Part shown: piece by piece, positions 35,981 through 45,190 of the stretch
How the letters are laid out: the number at the start of each line of letters is the position of its first letter
Position numbering within the stretch: the stretch's first letter is position 1
Source: CAIYRG01 sp964446945
GTDB taxonomy: Bacteria; Pseudomonadota; Alphaproteobacteria; Micropepsales; Micropepsaceae
NCBI GenBank assembly: GCA_964446945.1
Contig: CAYUQO010000022.1
Location: 1-64,000 of the forward strand
DNA length: 64,000 nt
Direction: 5' to 3'
Made by a program: the position numbers and the translations under genes
The notes under the pieces: generated by a model
Told to the model about the DNA's origin: nothing
Databases searched by the model: none
The model's input: the letters and a program-made list of their open reading frames with translations, nothing else

Positions 35981-36066
35981 TCCCCCCGCGATCGCATCAG
36001 CGCGAAGCGCGGGGGAAGGTGGCCGCAGCGCACGCATTTGCGTGCGCGATTTGCGGACGAAAGGGG
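35981..36066. repeat. Two-hairpin intergenic element (copy a)
   Basis: First hairpin 35981-36016 with C-run/G-run arms; second hairpin 36028-36047 with perfect 9-bp arms and 2-base loop; the element ends in a G-run. This layout recurs in many spacers to the right of here. Confidence 0.7.
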
Positions 36067-36118
36067 GCCCAGCTAATCGCCCGCAACCCCACGCGCCGCG
36101 AACCGTTATTAATAAGGC

Positions 36119-36424
36119 ATGCATCTGATCCAGTTACTGCTTCCAACGTTCGACAATGAGGGAAAGCCGTTCCCGCATGAGATCTACCGCGCGATCGGCG
36201 GCGAATTGGTGGCGCGGTTCAGCGGCCTCACCGCCTACACGCGCGCTCCCGCGGAAGGAGTGTGGACCAGCGGCAACCAGACCGCTCGCGACGAGATCGT
36301 CGTGTTCGAAGTGATGGTTCAGGACATCGACGAAAACTGGTGGTCGCAATACCGCGCCGAACTTGAGAGCCGCCTGCGCCAGGAATCCGTGGTCATCCGC
36401 ACCCACCCAATCCGGCTTCTGTAG
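36119..36424 (+). CDS. Conserved hypothetical protein
   Basis: A 101-residue cytosolic protein. Conserved stretches are LLLPTFDNEGKPFP, GLTAYTRAPAEGVW and DEIVVFEVMVQDID followed by a Trp pair and a Arg-rich helix. The pattern is seen in many proteobacteria. No function known to me. Its end touches the convergent hydrolase gene. Confidence 0.75.
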   Translation: MHLIQLLLPTFDNEGKPFPHEIYRAIGGELVARFSGLTAYTRAPAEGVWTSGNQTARDEIVVFEVMVQDIDENWWSQYRAELESRLRQESVVIRTHPIRLL

Positions 36425-37768
36425 TCATCTCACCAGCCACTGCACGACGGCATATTCGGCGCCGGCGAGTTCGCGTGGACATTCGAGATGGCCGTAATGG
36501 GTCATCGGCAAATCCCAGTTGATCAGCCGGATGTCCGCACCGGGATTTTTTGTCCGGTATTCGTTGGCAATGAACACTTCGACCGCTCGCGCCGGGTCTT
36601 CGGGATTCCAGTGATTGCGGTCGAAATGCGCGGTGGTCCAGACCATGCGCTGAAAGCCGTCCATTCTCGTATAGTGGGTCGCGAACAGATCCTTCGCCAC
36701 GTCTTCGAATGGCACACGCCACGAATTGCCGGTTCGGGTCAGCAGGGCCTCGATCTGATCTTCGATCCAGCCCTTCTGCGAGAGATCCGGCCCGTGTTCG
36801 AGATACTGCATTTGCTGTTTGAAATTCGGCCGCCGGCGCGCCTCTGCCGACAGCCACGCTTCTGCGATCTGCAGATGCGACATGCCAGGCTCATAGAGCG
36901 GATTCAGAAAGCCGCTATAGCCGCGCGCATAAGACACCGGGTCGCGCCGTTCGAGTTCGAAGATCGGCGCCTTGCCGCCCGGCGGAGAAGCGCCCGCACG
37001 CGGCGCCACCTGCTTCCCGCGCACCGTGCGCAGCAGCTCCAGGCGCGCAGCGCCGCCGCTGCCCCAGCCGAGAAAACGTCCCTTCAGCCGCGGCGCAAGA
37101 TCGGGATCTTCATACGCCATCATCGCCAACTCGCCCGACGTCGAGTGGCCCACCAGCAACAGGTCGCCGCGCGTGTGCCGCATCAAGAGTGCCTTCAACC
37201 CCTGCATGATCAGTGCATTGGTGAAGATGGCATTGCGCACGTCACATTCATCGGCGGGGAGTTCGCGGTCCAGCAGATAGGCAGGCTGCCGTTTCGGATC
37301 GGCGATCGCCTCGTCCCACCCGCCATATTTGAAATTGCCCGGGATGCTGACGATCATCACGTTCAGCTTCTGCGCCAGATATTGCGCCCAGCCGGGACGG
37401 TTCTTCAGATCGATGAAGAACTCGTACAGATTCGCCGCGCCGCCATTGATGATCACAAACCAGGGATATTGCTCCGCCTGCGGATCAAGACTCTTCAGCG
37501 TCAGACCGGTGATATCCCAGTCAAGATTGTACCGGCGGAATCGTTCGACTGCCCAGCCGGCCTGATAACCAAGCTCGCGCGCCGGAAGGCTCGCCAGCTC
37601 ACGCGGATCGAATGCCCCGCCCGGGGCTTTCGCCGCCACCGCCGAAACCGTGCGTCCGCCATCGGGAAGTTCAAAGCCTTCGCCGGCGGCGCGGAAATCC
37701 GCTTCACCAAGCGAAACATATACGGCCGCCGCGTCGTCGAGCAGCCGGTGAATCTCCCTTGTTGTCAT
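36425..37768 (-). CDS. Alpha/beta-hydrolase-fold protein
   Basis: A 447-residue protein without a signal peptide. The hydrolase fold is supported by FVIINGGAAN (oxyanion region) and the nucleophile elbow LLLVGHSTSGELAMMAY with Ser209, a variant of GxSxG. A late His sits in MTHYGHLECP. The C-terminal part has a long helical insertion. ATG 37768 is preferred over 37789. Substrate unknown. It is followed on the strand by no close partner. Confidence 0.7.
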   Translation of the reverse strand: MTTREIHRLLDDAAAVYVSLGEADFRAAGEGFELPDGGRTVSAVAAKAPGGAFDPRELASLPARELGYQAGWAVERFRRYNLDWDITGLTLKSLDPQAEQYPWFVIINGGAANLYEFFIDLKNRPGWAQYLAQKLNVMIVSIPGNFKYGGWDEAIADPKRQPAYLLDRELPADECDVRNAIFTNALIMQGLKALLMRHTRGDLLLVGHSTSGELAMMAYEDPDLAPRLKGRFLGWGSGGAARLELLRTVRGKQVAPRAGASPPGGKAPIFELERRDPVSYARGYSGFLNPLYEPGMSHLQIAEAWLSAEARRRPNFKQQMQYLEHGPDLSQKGWIEDQIEALLTRTGNSWRVPFEDVAKDLFATHYTRMDGFQRMVWTTAHFDRNHWNPEDPARAVEVFIANEYRTKNPGADIRLINWDLPMTHYGHLECPRELAGAEYAVVQWLVR

Positions 37769-37789
37769 GGCCGCCCTTGAGACGGCCAT

Positions 37790-37903
37790 CCAGCCGCGCC
37801 GCGTCCGGGGCGCGAATAAACCATTGGCGCGCGGACGCGCGCCTGCTGGGTGGCCGGGTCAAGCCCGGCCATGACACTGTTGGTTTGCATGCTGCGCATC
37901 GTG
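37790..37903. repeat. Palindromic intergenic repeat
   Basis: The spacer between the hydrolase and esterase genes contains nested GC-rich palindromes, the clearest being 7-bp arms at 37852-37858 and 37864-37870. The motif with GGGTCAAGCCCG is of a type seen repeatedly in alphaproteobacterial genomes. Confidence 0.5.
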
Positions 37904-38818
37904 TTACTTGATCGCCGTCAAAAATTTCAGCACCGGTCCCGAAACCGACGTGTCAGGTGTCCCCACCGAAAACACCTGCGACATGTGGCTGTGGTCCTTG
38001 AACTCGACGAATGTCGGACAATGTCCGGCATCGCACATCGCCGATTTCAGGTTTTGCGCCTCCTCGGGCGCGCCAGGGATGTCCACTTCGGTATATGAAA
38101 CCAGCAGCGGAATTGTAACCTTCGTCATTCCTTGCACCGCGGCACGCTCGCGAAGCTGTTCCGGATCATGTCCGTAATATTCCGATCCGCGGCCAAGATT
38201 GTAATGGCCGGAGTGGATGATCGCGCCTTTCACCCCGGCTCCATCCGGCCCGTAAAATTCCGGATGTGACAGGTAGCCTGCGATCAGTCCCGCGCCGGCC
38301 GATTGTCCCCACAGCACAATGCGATTCGGATCGCCGCCATATTGGGTGATATTCGCCTTGACCCAGCGGATCACCGATTGAACGTCCTGCTGCGCATCCG
38401 GCCAGTGATTCTTCGGCGCCAACCGGTAATCCATATTGACCCCGACCATGCCGTGCTGGGTCAGGAACAGCATCAGATTGTCGTAATAGGGCGAGCCGTC
38501 CTGGTGCTTGTCGCCGCGCAGCATTTGTCCGCCATGCGCGTAGATCACCACCGTCCGGGCACCCGAACCGGCGGTAGGCGTGAACACGTCCAGTTTGTTC
38601 AGCGGATCGGGACCATAGGCAACATCCCGCACGACGCGCGCATCCGCGTAACGCTCCTTCATGTCCTTGAAGAAGGGCGCGTAAAGTTTGGCCGTGTTCT
38701 GGGTGTCTACGACATGGCCGATCTTGCGGATGGCGGCTGCGATGTCCGGCGGCACCTGTGCGAAAGCCGGCGCGGAGATCAGCAGGCAAGCGGCAACGGC
38801 GAGCGAAAAAAGCTTCAT
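37904..38818 (-). CDS. Secreted carboxylesterase, tandem copy 1
   Basis: A 304-residue exported alpha/beta hydrolase of the hormone-sensitive-lipase type. Signal peptide ends AFAQ. The oxyanion HGG is at 95-97, the nucleophile Ser173 is in GQSAGAG, and the His is in DHSHM. Its closest relative is the neighbour at 38922-39833: YGPDPLNKLDVFTPTAG, YRLAPKNHWPDAQQD and YGGDPNRIVLWG are shared word for word. The oxyanion motif here is HGGQ rather than HGGG. Confidence 0.88.
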   Translation of the reverse strand: MKLFSLAVAACLLISAPAFAQVPPDIAAAIRKIGHVVDTQNTAKLYAPFFKDMKERYADARVVRDVAYGPDPLNKLDVFTPTAGSGARTVVIYAHGGQMLRGDKHQDGSPYYDNLMLFLTQHGMVGVNMDYRLAPKNHWPDAQQDVQSVIRWVKANITQYGGDPNRIVLWGQSAGAGLIAGYLSHPEFYGPDGAGVKGAIIHSGHYNLGRGSEYYGHDPEQLRERAAVQGMTKVTIPLLVSYTEVDIPGAPEEAQNLKSAMCDAGHCPTFVEFKDHSHMSQVFSVGTPDTSVSGPVLKFLTAIK

Positions 38819-38833
38819 TTCATTCTCCGTTTT

Positions 38834-38910
38834 CCTCTCCCCTTGAGGGAGAGGGACGTGCCGCCCGCGCTTACGAAGTAAGCGCGCACTGGCGGCGCTG
38901 GGTGAGGGGA
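38834..38910. repeat. Two-hairpin intergenic element (copy b)
   Basis: Hairpin 1 spans 38834-38854 (8-bp CT/GA arms). Hairpin 2 has perfect 9-bp arms at 38866-38874 and 38878-38886. The element closes with GGGTGAGGGG. It separates the tandem esterase genes. Confidence 0.75.
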
Positions 38911-38921
38911 ACGTTTGAATC

Positions 38922-39833
38922 CTATTTGATCGATGTCAAAAACTTCAGGACCGGCGCCGACACTGAAACATCCGGCGTGCCGATGGAATACATCTGCGAC
39001 ACATGGCTGTGGTCCTTGTACACCGCATAAGTCGGACAATGGCTTGCGGCGCACAGCTCCTTGTTTGCGTTCTCCGCCTGCACGATCGCGTCCGGCAAGT
39101 CCACTTCGGTGTGCGAGATCATCAGCGGAATATTCAGCTTCTTCATGCCGTCCAGCGCCGAACGCTCACGCAGCTCATTCGCATCGTGGCCAAAATAGTT
39201 AGAACCCGGTTCGCGATTCACATAGAAACCGGAATGCATCACGGCAGCTTTCACACCTGCGCCGTCCGGCCCGTAAAATTCCGGATGTGACAGATAGGTG
39301 GCGATCAGGCTTGCGCCCGCCGATACGCCCCACAGCACAATGCGGTTCGGGTCGCCGCCATATTGTCCGATATTGGCTTTCACCCAGTGGATCGCCGACG
39401 CCATGTCCTGCTGTGCGTCCGGCCAGTGGTTCTTCGGCGCGAGGCGATAATTGATGTTTACCCCGACCATGCCGTGCTGATTCAGGAACAGCATGAGATT
39501 GTCGTTGAATGGCGTTCCCTTCTGATGCTTGTCGCCGCGTTCGAATCCGCCGCCATGCGCGAAGATGACGACCGTCCGTCCCCCCGCACCGGCCGTGGGC
39601 GTAAACACATCGAGTTTGTTCAGCGGATCGGGCCCATAGGCGATGTCCCGTTCCACTTTCACGTTGGTTTCCTTAGTGTCCTTGAACATCGGCGCATAGA
39701 GTTTCGTCGTGTTCGGCACATCCACGACCTGGCCGATTTTGCGGAGCTGCGCGGCGATGTCCGGCGGCACCTGCGCAACCGCAGGTCCGGCGATCAACAG
39801 GCTAATGGCGGCAGCAAAAATCATACGCTTCAT
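38922..39833 (-). CDS. Secreted carboxylesterase, tandem copy 2
   Basis: A 303-residue exported alpha/beta hydrolase, paralogue of the gene at 37904. ATG 39833 has GGGAGGAAC upstream. Signal ends GPAVAQ; mature start VPPDIAA is the same in both. The oxyanion is HGGG at 93-96, the nucleophile Ser171 is in GVSAGAS, and the His is in DHSHV. The N-terminal segment up to the first conserved block differs most, so the copies have had time to specialise. Confidence 0.88.
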   Translation of the reverse strand: MKRMIFAAAISLLIAGPAVAQVPPDIAAQLRKIGQVVDVPNTTKLYAPMFKDTKETNVKVERDIAYGPDPLNKLDVFTPTAGAGGRTVVIFAHGGGFERGDKHQKGTPFNDNLMLFLNQHGMVGVNINYRLAPKNHWPDAQQDMASAIHWVKANIGQYGGDPNRIVLWGVSAGASLIATYLSHPEFYGPDGAGVKAAVMHSGFYVNREPGSNYFGHDANELRERSALDGMKKLNIPLMISHTEVDLPDAIVQAENANKELCAASHCPTYAVYKDHSHVSQMYSIGTPDVSVSAPVLKFLTSIK

Positions 39834-39957
39834 GGCGGTTCCTCCCGGGTTTGATCGCTTTATAGCACAGCCCGACATGGGTTTCTGTCCTCTACCCTGC
39901 GTTGTCAGCACTCCTGTGGCGGCCTAAACTCCTCATCACGCATCGGGAGGCGCTACA

Positions 39958-40863
39958 ATGAAGGGAATCTCTGGTCAACGCGTGATAATGGCGCTTGCCG
40001 CAGCCGCGATTTGCGGCGCCGCTTTTCTGCCGGCATCTGCCGCCGGCGATTCAAGCCCGCCGGACTTCGCCAAAGGCGGTTTCGGCTGGGCTTCGATGGG
40101 CGGCCAGAACGGACGCATCGGCAATGACTTCATTCCGGTCGCGGGCAGTCCCCCGCCCGTAACCTACGACCTCGCGCACCCTTACGTGCCCAACAACGTC
40201 GGCAAGCAGCCGACCTGGCGTGTCGCCGATCTGACCAATCCCAATCTGACCCAATGGGCGAAAGACGGACTGCAGAAATCCAATGACATGATCGCCAAAG
40301 GCTTCGCGATGTACAACCGCACTTCGCGCTGCTGGGAACCGGGTATTCCGGTTCTGAACACCAGTCCTGGCCGAACCTATTTCCTGCAGTCGCCGAAGGA
40401 AGTGCTGATCATCTGGCAGCGCGACCAGATCGTCCGCCATGTCTATCTCAACGTGCCGCACAGCCCCAATCCAACGCCGTCATGGAATGGCGAATCTGTC
40501 GGACACTATGACGGCGACACGCTGGTGGTGGACACCATCGGACTGTCGACCAAAAGCTTCGTCGACAATTACCGCACGCCGCACAGCGACAGGCTGCACG
40601 TCGTCGAACGTTTCCGTATGACCGATGGTGGCAAAAAGCTGGAAGTGGAGATGACCATCGACGATCCGGAGGCTTTCGTGAAACCGTGGAAGGCGCTGCA
40701 TCGCTGGTCGCTGGATCAAACAACATCCAGGGCCTCGGGAAACGTCACCGGCACCTTCGATGAAGAGATCCGCTGCATGGATGGCGAGATGGTCAATCCC
40801 TTGAACCAGATCGAAGCCGCGCATTTGGAGCCGCTGCCGACGGCCGACCGCGCCGACTTCTGA
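39958..40863 (+). CDS. Secreted protein, family A (paralogue 2)
   Basis: A 301-residue exported member of the family also at 30870 and 54077. GGGAGG precedes the ATG. Family blocks: PDFAKGGFGWASMGG, PVAGSPPPVTYD, TNPNLTQWAKDGL, CWEPGIPVL, LQSPKEVLIIW, VGHYDGDTLVVDTIGL, FVDNYRTPHSDRLHV and LEVEMTIDDPEAF. It ends in ADF and carries an extra C-terminal insert of about 25 residues. Divergent from the esterase pair. Function unknown. Confidence 0.78.
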   Translation: MKGISGQRVIMALAAAAICGAAFLPASAAGDSSPPDFAKGGFGWASMGGQNGRIGNDFIPVAGSPPPVTYDLAHPYVPNNVGKQPTWRVADLTNPNLTQWAKDGLQKSNDMIAKGFAMYNRTSRCWEPGIPVLNTSPGRTYFLQSPKEVLIIWQRDQIVRHVYLNVPHSPNPTPSWNGESVGHYDGDTLVVDTIGLSTKSFVDNYRTPHSDRLHVVERFRMTDGGKKLEVEMTIDDPEAFVKPWKALHRWSLDQTTSRASGNVTGTFDEEIRCMDGEMVNPLNQIEAAHLEPLPTADRADF

Positions 40864-40893
40864 CAGTCCGCGTCGCTGTGCAATAATGTCTTC

Positions 40894-40980
40894 TTCCCCC
40901 GCGTGCGGGGGAGGGTGGTCGAGCGCGGCCTGTCCGCCGAAGCCCGGAGGGCAAAGGCGGAAGCGCGAGACAGAGGGGGG
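40894..40980. repeat. Two-hairpin intergenic element (copy c)
   Basis: Hairpin 1 at 40896-40911 has 7-bp arms and a 2-base loop; a longer imperfect stem follows and the element closes with a six-G run. It lies between family A paralogue 2 and the polyketide synthase gene. Confidence 0.65.
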
Positions 40981-41055
40981 ATCGCTTCCTGTGCCCGAAA
41001 GGCATGAACTGATCCTCGCATATTCAATTGTCGGGACGTTTCCCGGGGGCAACGC

Positions 41056-42168
41056 GTGGCCGAGGCTTATATCAACCGCATCGCCACGGCCGTGCCGCCG
41101 CACAATGTCCATTCCGCTTTCGTCGACTATGCGCTTGCGCGGCTGATCGCCGCCGGCCGCCAAACGGTGACATTCCAGCGCATGGTGGACCGTTGCGGAA
41201 TCGCGCGCCGCTATTCCTGTCTCTCCGTCGATGCTGATTGTCCGCCGGGGACGGCGTCGGGCCGTGATTTCTACCTCGGCTCCCGCTTTCCGACCACGGA
41301 CGAACGCATGCGCGTGTTCCGCGCCCAGTCGCCGGCTCTGGCGCAGGCCGCGGTTGAACGGCTGCTCCCCGCCCGCGAACGCAGCCGCATTACCCATCTT
41401 CTGATCACCTGCTGCACCGGCCTCTCGGCGCCGGGACTCGATTTCGAAATCATGGATCGTTGCGGCGTACCGCGCACCGCCGAGCGCACCATGGTCGGAT
41501 TCATGGGCTGTTACGCCGCAATGAATGCGCTCAAACTTTCGCGTCACATCGTGCGCTCGGATGCGAAAGCGCGCGTGCTCGCCGTCAATCTCGAACTCTG
41601 TACACTGCATCTGCAGGAAACGATGGATCTTGAGCAACTTCTGTCATTTCTGATTTTCGCCGACGGCTGCGCGGCCAGCCTGATTTCAGCCGAACCGGAA
41701 GGACTCGCGATCACCCGGTTTCACGCTGTATCGATTCCCGGAAGCGCCGAATTGATCACCTGGAATATCGGTGATTCCGGTTTTGACATGGTCCTGTCGG
41801 GCAAAGTGCCGGGCGCATTGCGCAAGGCTTTGCCGCAAGTGATTGACGAGATCCTCGACGGCGCCGCGCCGGAACTGATCCGGCTCTGGGCCGTGCATCC
41901 CGGCGGACGCTCCATTCTTGACGCCGTGGAACAGGCTCTGTCGCTCGATCCAGCCGCATTGTCGGCGTCGCGCGATATCCTGTACCGGTTCGGCAATATG
42001 TCATCCGCCAGCGTGATGTTCGTGCTCGAGCAGATGCTGAAGTCCGGCAAGCGCGGAGAATCCGGTTGTGCCATGGCATTTGGTCCCGGCGTGGTCGCCG
42101 AGTGCATGCTGTTCGAAGCCGTCGGCGTGCCTGCGCCGCTCGCGCGCCAGCGCGCCGACGCCGTCTAA
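41056..42168 (+). CDS. Type III polyketide synthase
   Basis: Chalcone/stilbene-synthase-like homodimeric ketosynthase of 370 residues. The catalytic triad is intact: Cys152 in GFMGCYAAMNAL, His281 in WAVHPGGRSIL and Asn314 in RFGNMSSASV. ITHLLITCCTGLSAPG is the typical upstream block. The start is GTG at 41056 with a G-run upstream. The usual bacterial partners (methyltransferase, oxidoreductase, prenyltransferase) are missing; the next gene is TerB-like. Product may be an alkylresorcinol, pyrone or similar. Confidence 0.93.
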   Translation: MAEAYINRIATAVPPHNVHSAFVDYALARLIAAGRQTVTFQRMVDRCGIARRYSCLSVDADCPPGTASGRDFYLGSRFPTTDERMRVFRAQSPALAQAAVERLLPARERSRITHLLITCCTGLSAPGLDFEIMDRCGVPRTAERTMVGFMGCYAAMNALKLSRHIVRSDAKARVLAVNLELCTLHLQETMDLEQLLSFLIFADGCAASLISAEPEGLAITRFHAVSIPGSAELITWNIGDSGFDMVLSGKVPGALRKALPQVIDEILDGAAPELIRLWAVHPGGRSILDAVEQALSLDPAALSASRDILYRFGNMSSASVMFVLEQMLKSGKRGESGCAMAFGPGVVAECMLFEAVGVPAPLARQRADAV

Positions 42169-42198
42169 AGGGCCCACGCAATTCCTGTATGATTCTAA

Positions 42199-42265
42199 CC
42201 TCGCCCTGGCGGGGAGGTCGAACCGCGCCGAAGCGCACCGCGCGATGGCGCGTTCGGGTGGGGGG
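42199..42265. repeat. Two-hairpin intergenic element (copy d)
   Basis: Imperfect CCTCGCCC/GGGGAGG hairpin, then a stem built on CGAACCGCGC and GGCGCGTTCG, then GGGTGGGGGG. It lies between the polyketide synthase and TerB genes and has the same plan as copies e and f. Confidence 0.7.
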
Positions 42266-42340
42266 TACTAGTGGCCAACCAACCGACCCCTCTCCACTTC
42301 GCGCATTGAACCGGGCTCGCCCTTGTGCCAGTGAAATCCG

Positions 42341-42790
42341 ATGCTCGACAAAATCATCAAATTCCTGTCCGAACCGTCGCCGCCCGAGAACCGCGACGGG
42401 TTGCAAACCGCGGTCGCCGTGCTGCTGGTCGAGGCGGCGCGCATGGACAGTGACTTCGATGATGCCGAACGGCAGGTGATCGAACGTCTGCTGGCGCACA
42501 AGTTCCAGCTTTCGCCGGAGCAGACCCGCGATCTGGTTCAGAAGGCCGTCAGCATCGACGAGCGCTCGAACCAGCTTTATCCGTTCACGCGCACTGCGGT
42601 CGAGCGCATGACGGCGGCGCAGCGCATCGGATTGATCGAGATGTTGTGGGAAGTCGCCTATGCGGACGGCGTGCTCGATCCGGATGAGGACGCGCTGCTC
42701 CGCCGCATCGCCGGATTGATCTATGTTTCCGATGTGGATCGGGCCGCCGCCCGTATCCGCGTCCTCGACCGCCTCGGCAAACGCGAATAA
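42341..42790 (+). CDS. TerB-family helical protein
   Basis: A 149-residue all-helical protein with two acidic metal-type motifs: VEAARMDSDFDDAERQVI and YADGVLDPDEDALLRRIA, the marks of the TerB/DjlA domain. Tellurite resistance in this superfamily is known for TerB in ter operons; no ter gene is nearby, so a general stress or regulatory role is more likely. Confidence 0.85.
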   Translation: MLDKIIKFLSEPSPPENRDGLQTAVAVLLVEAARMDSDFDDAERQVIERLLAHKFQLSPEQTRDLVQKAVSIDERSNQLYPFTRTAVERMTAAQRIGLIEMLWEVAYADGVLDPDEDALLRRIAGLIYVSDVDRAAARIRVLDRLGKRE

Positions 42791-42830
42791 CCCCGCCGCA
42801 CGTCGCCGCGACATAAAAAAACTGTGTCAT

Positions 42831-42930
42831 TCCCGGCGAGGATCGCGAAGCGATCCGAGGGAAGGCCCGGCGCGCCTTGCGCGCCTTACTTTTTAATTTT
42901 GCCGCGGCGCAAGGCGCCGCGTGCGGGCAT
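42831..42930. repeat. Composite intergenic palindromes
   Basis: A 7-bp hairpin (42840-42856) is followed by a second repeat unit at 42869-42929 with GCGCGCC palindrome, a T-rich centre and GCCGCGGCGC/GCGCCGC arms. The second unit has a close copy at 56243-56302. Confidence 0.65.
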
Positions 42931-43062
42931 CCGCGCCGCGTCTGCGGCGCGAACAAATCCTTTCTACCTTAATAGCACAGTTCGTTCGCGCATACTGCTT
43001 TGAACAGGTGGAGCCCACGGTCGCGCCGCGATATGCTTCCTCAAATTTCCGGAGGGCATCCG

Positions 43063-44115
43063 ATGAACCGCTTCGCATTGACTCTCGTCTGCGGCATTTC
43101 CCTCACGTGGGTATCGCTGGCCGCTGCGCAACCCGCGCAATCCAATCCGTACCCGATCGTACAGGGCAAGACCTACAAATTCGAGAAGATCGCCGAAGGC
43201 GTCTATTACGCGACCGGCGGTTTCGGCAGCAACAACGTCGTCATTATCAATGATGCCGACGTGCTGGTTGTTGATACCGGCACGACGCCGGCCGCTGCGC
43301 GCGCCTTTGTTGCCGACATCAAAATGCTGACCAACAAGCCGATTCGGTTCGTGGTCAACACGCATTGGCATTTCGACCACACCGACGGCAATTCGATTTT
43401 TGGTCCGGATGTGCAGGTCATCGCCAATGATTATGTGCGCACTGCGATCACGACATTCGATGTCATGCACCGCGAACCTTACCTCACGTCGCAGGGCAAT
43501 GCGGTCCCGTTGCAGATCGAAGGTCTGGGTGAACAGATCGTTGCCGAGCGAGACCCGGCCAAAAAAGCACAATTGCAGCAGCAGCTCTATGCCGCGCAAC
43601 AGGTCCTGGTGCAGCTCAAGGACATCAGGCCCACGCCACCCAATGTCACCTATTCCGACAAGCTGATCCTGCACCGGGGAGGGCGCGAAATCGACCTGTT
43701 GTTCCTTGGACGCGGCCATACCGCGGGTGACACCGTCGTGTGGTTGCCCAGGGAGCGCATCGTCTGTTCGGGCGACCTGATGGAAAGCCGGATTGCCTAT
43801 ATGGGTGATGGTTATTTCGAGGAATGGGTCGCCACGCTCGACAAACTCAAGGGTCTCGATTTTGCCGTTGATCTCCCCGGCCACGGCGTGCCGTTCAGCG
43901 ACAAAAACATGATCTCGGAATTCCAGTCCTATCTGAACGATCTGGTGATGCAGGTCTCGGCATTGAAGGCGCAAGGCGTTTCGCCGGAGGACGCGGCGCA
44001 GCGCGTCAATCTGACGGCGCATGCCAAATATTTTCCGCAAATCAACGGCCCGGGCGCCGATCTTCGGGGCGTGAAGCGCGTTTACGCTTGGCTGGACGAG
44101 CGCGACAAAAAATAA
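43063..44115 (+). CDS. Secreted MBL-fold metallo-hydrolase
   Basis: A 350-residue exported metallo-hydrolase. ATG 43063 has GGAGGG upstream; the signal ends SLAAAQ. Zinc ligands: HWHFDH at 101-106, GHTAGD, and PGHGVPF near the C-terminus. A helical insertion with RDPAKKAQLQQQLYAAQQ lies before GRGHTAGD. This is the type also seen in quinoprotein relay/sulfur hydrolase-like proteins; the exact substrate is not known. It is followed by a cupin gene on the same strand. Confidence 0.88.
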   Translation: MNRFALTLVCGISLTWVSLAAAQPAQSNPYPIVQGKTYKFEKIAEGVYYATGGFGSNNVVIINDADVLVVDTGTTPAAARAFVADIKMLTNKPIRFVVNTHWHFDHTDGNSIFGPDVQVIANDYVRTAITTFDVMHREPYLTSQGNAVPLQIEGLGEQIVAERDPAKKAQLQQQLYAAQQVLVQLKDIRPTPPNVTYSDKLILHRGGREIDLLFLGRGHTAGDTVVWLPRERIVCSGDLMESRIAYMGDGYFEEWVATLDKLKGLDFAVDLPGHGVPFSDKNMISEFQSYLNDLVMQVSALKAQGVSPEDAAQRVNLTAHAKYFPQINGPGADLRGVKRVYAWLDERDKK

Positions 44116-44148
44116 CCCGCGCCCACGACAGCTGTGGGAGTCAGACTC

Positions 44149-44673
44149 ATGAAACCGATCGCGTTTGGGTTCCTGCTGGCGCTTGCGGGTGCGGCAGGGG
44201 CGGGCGCCACCGTGGCCGATTCGGCCGTGGACATCACCGGCAGCTCAATCGATACGGCCCTGCAGCGCACCGCTGAACAGCCGGACGCCGATCAGTCACT
44301 CGGCATTTATAATGTCGGCAACGATTACAACCTCGGCATTTCGGTCGTGCACCGTGCGCGCACCGGTGGCAGGCAAATCGCGCCGGCCGCCATACACAAC
44401 GAGGTCACCGAAGTCTTCCATATCATTGCCGGCACCGGAACCGTGGTCACCGGCGGAACATTGGCGCCGCCGCAGCAGAACCAGAACGATCCGCGCTCCG
44501 GCCCAACGATTCTCGGCAGCAAGATTGTCGATGGCGTCGCCCGCGGTATTGGCCCGGGAGACGTGATTGTCGTTCCGCCGAAGACCGCCGTGCAATTCAC
44601 CGAAGTGAATTCAGCCGAACTCGTCTATCTCGTCGTCCGCATCGATCCGCACAAAGTCCTCGCCTCCCGCTAA
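44149..44673 (+). CDS. Secreted cupin-domain protein
   Basis: A 174-residue exported protein. Signal peptide FLLALAGAAGAGA, then a single cupin with HNEVTEVFHIIAGTGTVVTGG (His and Glu metal ligands) and GDVIVVPPKTAVQFTEV. ATG 44149 has GGGAG upstream; a GTG reading from 44134 is possible. The gene is 33 bases after the MBL hydrolase and may be co-transcribed. Ligand unknown. Confidence 0.8.
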   Translation: MKPIAFGFLLALAGAAGAGATVADSAVDITGSSIDTALQRTAEQPDADQSLGIYNVGNDYNLGISVVHRARTGGRQIAPAAIHNEVTEVFHIIAGTGTVVTGGTLAPPQQNQNDPRSGPTILGSKIVDGVARGIGPGDVIVVPPKTAVQFTEVNSAELVYLVVRIDPHKVLASR

Positions 44674-45190
44674 TTCGCCTCTCCCCTTGGGGGTCGAGGG
44701 CATCACAAATCGCCACCGTCGCGCCGCCGATGCAGCTGTTCGGACTTTGCGCACGCATGCAAATCGCCGAAGCGGCGCAGACGGCCAATTTCGGCGGATG
44801 TCAGCACCGGGAATATCTGCTCCGGTGCGTCTCGATGATGGAAGAGCCTTCCCCTGAGGCACTTGCCGTATGAGTTGAAGCCGTTATCGGCGCGACGAGT
44901 TCTCCAACGGCTTTTGGTCTTCGCAGTGCCAGACAGTTGAGTTAAGCTTGGCCTGTCTCCGCTGTCCCTTCGAGGGGAACTGTGACGGCGGGTTCCCGGG
45001 TCATTGACCGGGATGCGGGGGCGTTTCAATTGCAGTTCATCACGCGGCGAATTGTTGTTGTGCAGACGGTCGTTCGTCCAACGAAGCCGCCGCCGTTTCA
45101 CGCATGGATAATCCAGTATTGCGCTGTCACCACCGCTGATCCGTTCGGGAGGTCAGGCGCAATATTCTGAAGGAAACAAGGAGGGGGCCC
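44674..45190. other. Gene-free spacer before the phosphoesterase cluster
   Basis: About 515 bases. It contains a degenerate remnant of the two-hairpin repeat (44679-44700) and ends in a strong AAGGAGG ribosome site for the next gene. Open frames across it have no family signal. A promoter for the cluster is expected here but I cannot place it with confidence. Confidence 0.45.

Noticed and set aside
42341..42790. Tellurite resistance operon
   Set aside because: Only a TerB-like domain is present; no terA, terC, terD or terE neighbour.
44703..45101. Small gene on the minus strand in the spacer before the phosphoesterase cluster
   Set aside because: Arg-rich, no ribosome site, no recognisable family, in a region with repeat remnants.
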